8,487 bases of DNA from a bacterium Ga0077546 (GTDB taxonomy: Bacteria > Cyanobacteriota > Vampirovibrionia > Obscuribacterales > Obscuribacteraceae). Position 1 is the first letter of the stretch. Each line of letters starts with the position of its first letter. Position numbers and translations under genes: made by a program. Where the stretch lies: NCBI GenBank assembly GCA_001464165.1, contig LNEX01000476.1, forward strand, positions 1 to 8,487, read 5' to 3'. The notes beneath the pieces were generated by a model, which searched no databases, had not been told where the DNA came from, and worked only from the letters and a program-made list of their open reading frames with translations. Shown here in pieces: positions 6,514-8,487 of the stretch.

Positions 6514-7770
6514 ATGGGACAAGTGATAGACAAGACCTACAACGGCATAACAGTTCCGCAAGGCGAAAAGATTACCTTCAAAGACGGAAAGCCAGTTGTA
6601 CCAAACAAACCAATCATTCCTTTTATTGAAGGTGATGGTACAGGTCGTGACATCTGGAAAGCCAGCAAACGTGTTATCGATGCTGCAGTTGCTAAAGCCT
6701 ATAGCGGCAAGAAAGAAATTGCTTGGTTCGAAGTATTTGCCGGACAAAAAGCAAAAGACAATTTTGATGAATGGTTGACAGAAGACACCATCAGCGCTCT
6801 CAGAGAGTTCGGAGTAGCCATCAAAGGGCCTCTCACTACTCCAGTAGGCGGCGGTATTCGCAGCTTAAACGTAGCTCTGCGTCAAATATTTGACCTCTAC
6901 TGCTGCGTGCGCCCAGTGCGTCACTTCCCAGGAGTGCCTTCACCAGTAGTGTCACCCGAGAAACTCGACGTTGTTATCTTCCGTGAGAACACTGAAGACG
7001 TATACGCAGGAATCGAGTTTGTTGCTGGTTCTCCAGAAGCTCAGGCTTTCATTGACCTTTGCGCAAAATATGGCAAGACCGTTCGTCCAGAATCTGGCAT
7101 CGGTATCAAACCAATTTCCAAATTCGGTTCAGACAGACTTGTACGCAGAGCTATCGAATACGCTATTGCTCGCGGCAAGAAGTCAGTCACCATGGTGCAC
7201 AAAGGCAACATTCAGAAGTTCACAGAAGGCGCCTTCAGAGACTGGGGCTACCAAGTTGGCGAAACTGAGTTCGCTAAAGAAGTAATCTCTGAAGAAAAAA
7301 TGTGGGCTGAGCATGATGGCAAATTGCCAGCTGGCAAGATTCTTCTTCAAGATAGAATCGCCGACTCCATGTTCCAACAAGTCTTGCTAAGACCAGATGA
7401 ATACTCAGTTCTAGCCACTACAAACTTGAACGGCGACTATCTCTCAGATGCTTGCGCTGCTCAAGTAGGTGGCCTTGGACTAGCTCCTGGTGCAAATATT
7501 GGCGATAACTGCGCCATCTTCGAAGCTACCCACGGAACAGCTCCTAAGTATGCTGACAAAGACGTAATCAACCCAGGTTCTGTAATTCTCTCTGGCGTTA
7601 TGATGCTTGAATTCATGGGCTGGCAAGAAGCTGCTGACTTGATCACTCAAGCAGTAACCAAAACCATCCAACAGAAGAAAGTAACTTACGACCTCGAGCG
7701 ATTGATGCCAGGTGCAACCAAACTGAAAACCAGTGAATTTGCCAATGCCATAATCGAGAACATGAACTAG
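6514..7770 (+). CDS. icd: NADP-dependent isocitrate dehydrogenase
   Basis: A 418-residue cytoplasmic TCA-cycle enzyme that oxidises isocitrate to 2-oxoglutarate and CO2 with reduction of [18 protein letters not shown] (35-48) is the nucleotide-fold entry. The isocitrate site is [13 protein letters not shown] (112-124: Ser117, Asn119, Arg123), with Arg133 and with Arg157 and Tyr164 in [33 protein letters not shown] supplies the catalytic Lys230. Metal-binding Asp residues lie in LQDRIAD (Asp280) and LNGDYLSD (Asp308, Asp312). THGTAPKYA (339-347) has Lys345 and Tyr346, the equivalents of the pair that selects NADP over NAD in the E. coli enzyme. The length equals the E. coli/Bacillus type; the insertion I recall from cyanobacterial homologues is absent. 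The ATG has an AAGGAG ribosome site 4 nt upstream. A strong terminator follows. Reversible Ser phosphorylation (Ser117, as in E. coli) is possible, but no icd kinase is seen here. Confidence 0.97.
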   Translation: MGQVIDKTYNGITVPQGEKITFKDGKPVVPNKPIIPFIEGDGTGRDIWKASKRVIDAAVAKAYSGKKEIAWFEVFAGQKAKDNFDEWLTEDTISALREFGVAIKGPLTTPVGGGIRSLNVALRQIFDLYCCVRPVRHFPGVPSPVVSPEKLDVVIFRENTEDVYAGIEFVAGSPEAQAFIDLCAKYGKTVRPESGIGIKPISKFGSDRLVRRAIEYAIARGKKSVTMVHKGNIQKFTEGAFRDWGYQVGETEFAKEVISEEKMWAEHDGKLPAGKILLQDRIADSMFQQVLLRPDEYSVLATTNLNGDYLSDACAAQVGGLGLAPGANIGDNCAIFEATHGTAPKYADKDVINPGSVILSGVMMLEFMGWQEAADLITQAVTKTIQQKKVTYDLERLMPGATKLKTSEFANAIIENMN

Positions 7771-7791
7771 TTAGTTCAGTTAAACTAGAAC

Positions 7792-7834
7792 AAAGGAGGG
7801 CTCCTGGTTTCAGGCATGCCCTCCTTTCTCTTTC
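7792..7834 (+). terminator. Intrinsic terminator after icd
   Basis: A perfect 10-bp inverted repeat (AAAGGAGGGC at 7792-7801 and GCCCTCCTTT at 7818-7827) encloses a 16-nt loop. The loop holds a further 4-bp stem (CCTG 7803-7806, CAGG 7811-7814). The 3' arm ends in TTT and continues CTCTTT, a T-rich but interrupted tail. It lies 21 nt after the icd stop and ends about 30 nt before the next start codon. The 5' arm also reads as a perfect SD sequence with no start codon at a usable distance, so this resemblance is probably incidental. Confidence 0.85.
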
Positions 7835-7857
7835 CTGAATCTTGAGATCGGAGAATT

Positions 7858-8487
7858 ATGTCTTTCGCTAAGCTAAAAGTATTAGATTTCACCCACCTCT
7901 TACCTGGTGAAATTGTTTCGACTCTAATGAGCGATCTTGGTGCTCAGGTTTTGCGTGTTGAGAGGCTCGATGGCACTCTCAATGAGCACCTCCCACCAAT
8001 TGTCGTCAATGACGACGTAGCAGATAGTCTCTATTTCTGGAGCTTGCACCGCAATAAAGAGCGCATCAAAATAGATCTCAAAAGCGCAGAAGGTCATGGG
8101 GTTATAACAAAGCTGGCTCAGAGTGCGGACATTGTCATAGAAAATTTTAGGCCTGGAGTAATGGAGCGATTGGGTTTAGGCGATGGCAACTTAAGAGCAC
8201 TGAATCCGCGCCTAATATATTGCTCGGTAAATGGCTATGGCTCCGCATCAAAGTGGGCAACAAGGCCCGGTCACGATCTCAATTTTGTTGCCGAAACAGG
8301 AATTCTATTTGAGTCGCAAGATCAAAATGGCAAGCCAATTATGCCCTCGGTTTTTGTCTCGGACTATATGTCAGGAACTTATGCAGCCTTGGCAATTACA
8401 GCTGCACTATACGAAAGAGAGACGACTGGAGTTGGACGCCGTCTAGAGATCAGCATGTTCGAAAGTGCCTTGTCGGCTTTGGCCGTA
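7858..8487 (+). CDS. Family III CoA-transferase / alpha-methylacyl-CoA racemase-like protein (3' end outside window)
   Basis: The first 210 codons of a CaiB/BaiF-family gene, open to the last base of the window. It begins MSFAKLKVLDFTHLLPGE, the usual N-terminal strand and helix of this family, followed by DLGAQVLRVER. IKIDLKSAEGHGVITKLAQS (70-89) and ADIVIENFRPGVMERLGLG (90-108) are family hallmarks. NPRLIYCSVNGYG (116-128) leads to RPGHDLNFVAETGIL (136-150), and SVFVSDYMSGTYAALAI (164-180) follows. His139 and Asp169 align with the His/Asp acid-base pair of alpha-methylacyl-CoA racemase, and the GHDxN motif also favours a racemase. In formyl-CoA transferase the equivalent Asp forms the acyl intermediate, so a transferase remains possible. 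Typical members are about 360-400 residues, so roughly half is present. A GGAG ribosome site lies 7 nt before the ATG. The gene follows the icd terminator by only 30 nt. Confidence 0.88.
   Translation, partial: MSFAKLKVLDFTHLLPGEIVSTLMSDLGAQVLRVERLDGTLNEHLPPIVVNDDVADSLYFWSLHRNKERIKIDLKSAEGHGVITKLAQSADIVIENFRPGVMERLGLGDGNLRALNPRLIYCSVNGYGSASKWATRPGHDLNFVAETGILFESQDQNGKPIMPSVFVSDYMSGTYAALAITAALYERETTGVGRRLEISMFESALSALAV

Noticed and set aside
6971..7285. 104-codon plus-strand frame within icd
   Set aside because: It is wholly inside icd in another frame; icd motifs are continuous across the region.

Overview
The window is 8.5 kb of bacterial DNA at moderate GC (roughly mid-40s to 50%, by eye). 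Genes are packed with ATGA-type overlaps, Shine-Dalgarno (SD) sequences and intrinsic terminators. The host cannot be fixed from this window. The icd product resembles the cyanobacterial/Bacillus class of NADP isocitrate dehydrogenase but lacks the insertion I recall from cyanobacterial enzymes. Together with the secreted and TPR proteins, this loosely suggests a heterotrophic relative of cyanobacteria (Melainabacteria/Obscuribacter-like). That is a low-confidence inference, since no rRNA or other marker gene is present.

Layout. Positions 1-72 hold the end of a plus-strand gene whose start lies outside the window, followed by an intrinsic terminator (79-111). Positions 288-1754 hold an intact IS1380-family transposase whose terminal inverted repeats I could not identify. 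Positions 1755-2296 are a degraded spacer. On its minus strand is a PAS-domain remnant whose homology breaks off near 1965, so this side of the insertion sequence looks like an eroded junction.

From 6334 down to 2297 five genes run on the minus strand. In transcription order they are: a FadD-type acyl-CoA synthetase (TTG start); a secreted or inner-membrane six-TPR protein with a C-terminal membrane helix; a small PH/GRAM-like protein overlapping the TPR gene; a DUF2237 protein joined to the previous gene by an ATGA overlap; and an exported, cysteine-rich protein of unknown family 9 nt further on. The last four look like one operon, with a possible promoter just upstream of the TPR gene (about 4712-4740).

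From 6514 the plus strand carries icd, divergent from the acyl-CoA synthetase, then a strong intrinsic terminator (7792-7827). A family III CoA-transferase / alpha-methylacyl-CoA racemase-like gene follows and runs off the window at 8487. The acyl-CoA synthetase, the CaiB-type enzyme and icd fit a theme of acyl-CoA activation and handling feeding the TCA cycle, but they are not in one transcription unit.

I see no CRISPR array, tRNA, rRNA, defence system or clear new system. The most unusual points are the TPR/PH overlap with its unresolved start, the PAS remnant beside the transposase, and the terminator squeezed between icd and the CaiB-family gene.
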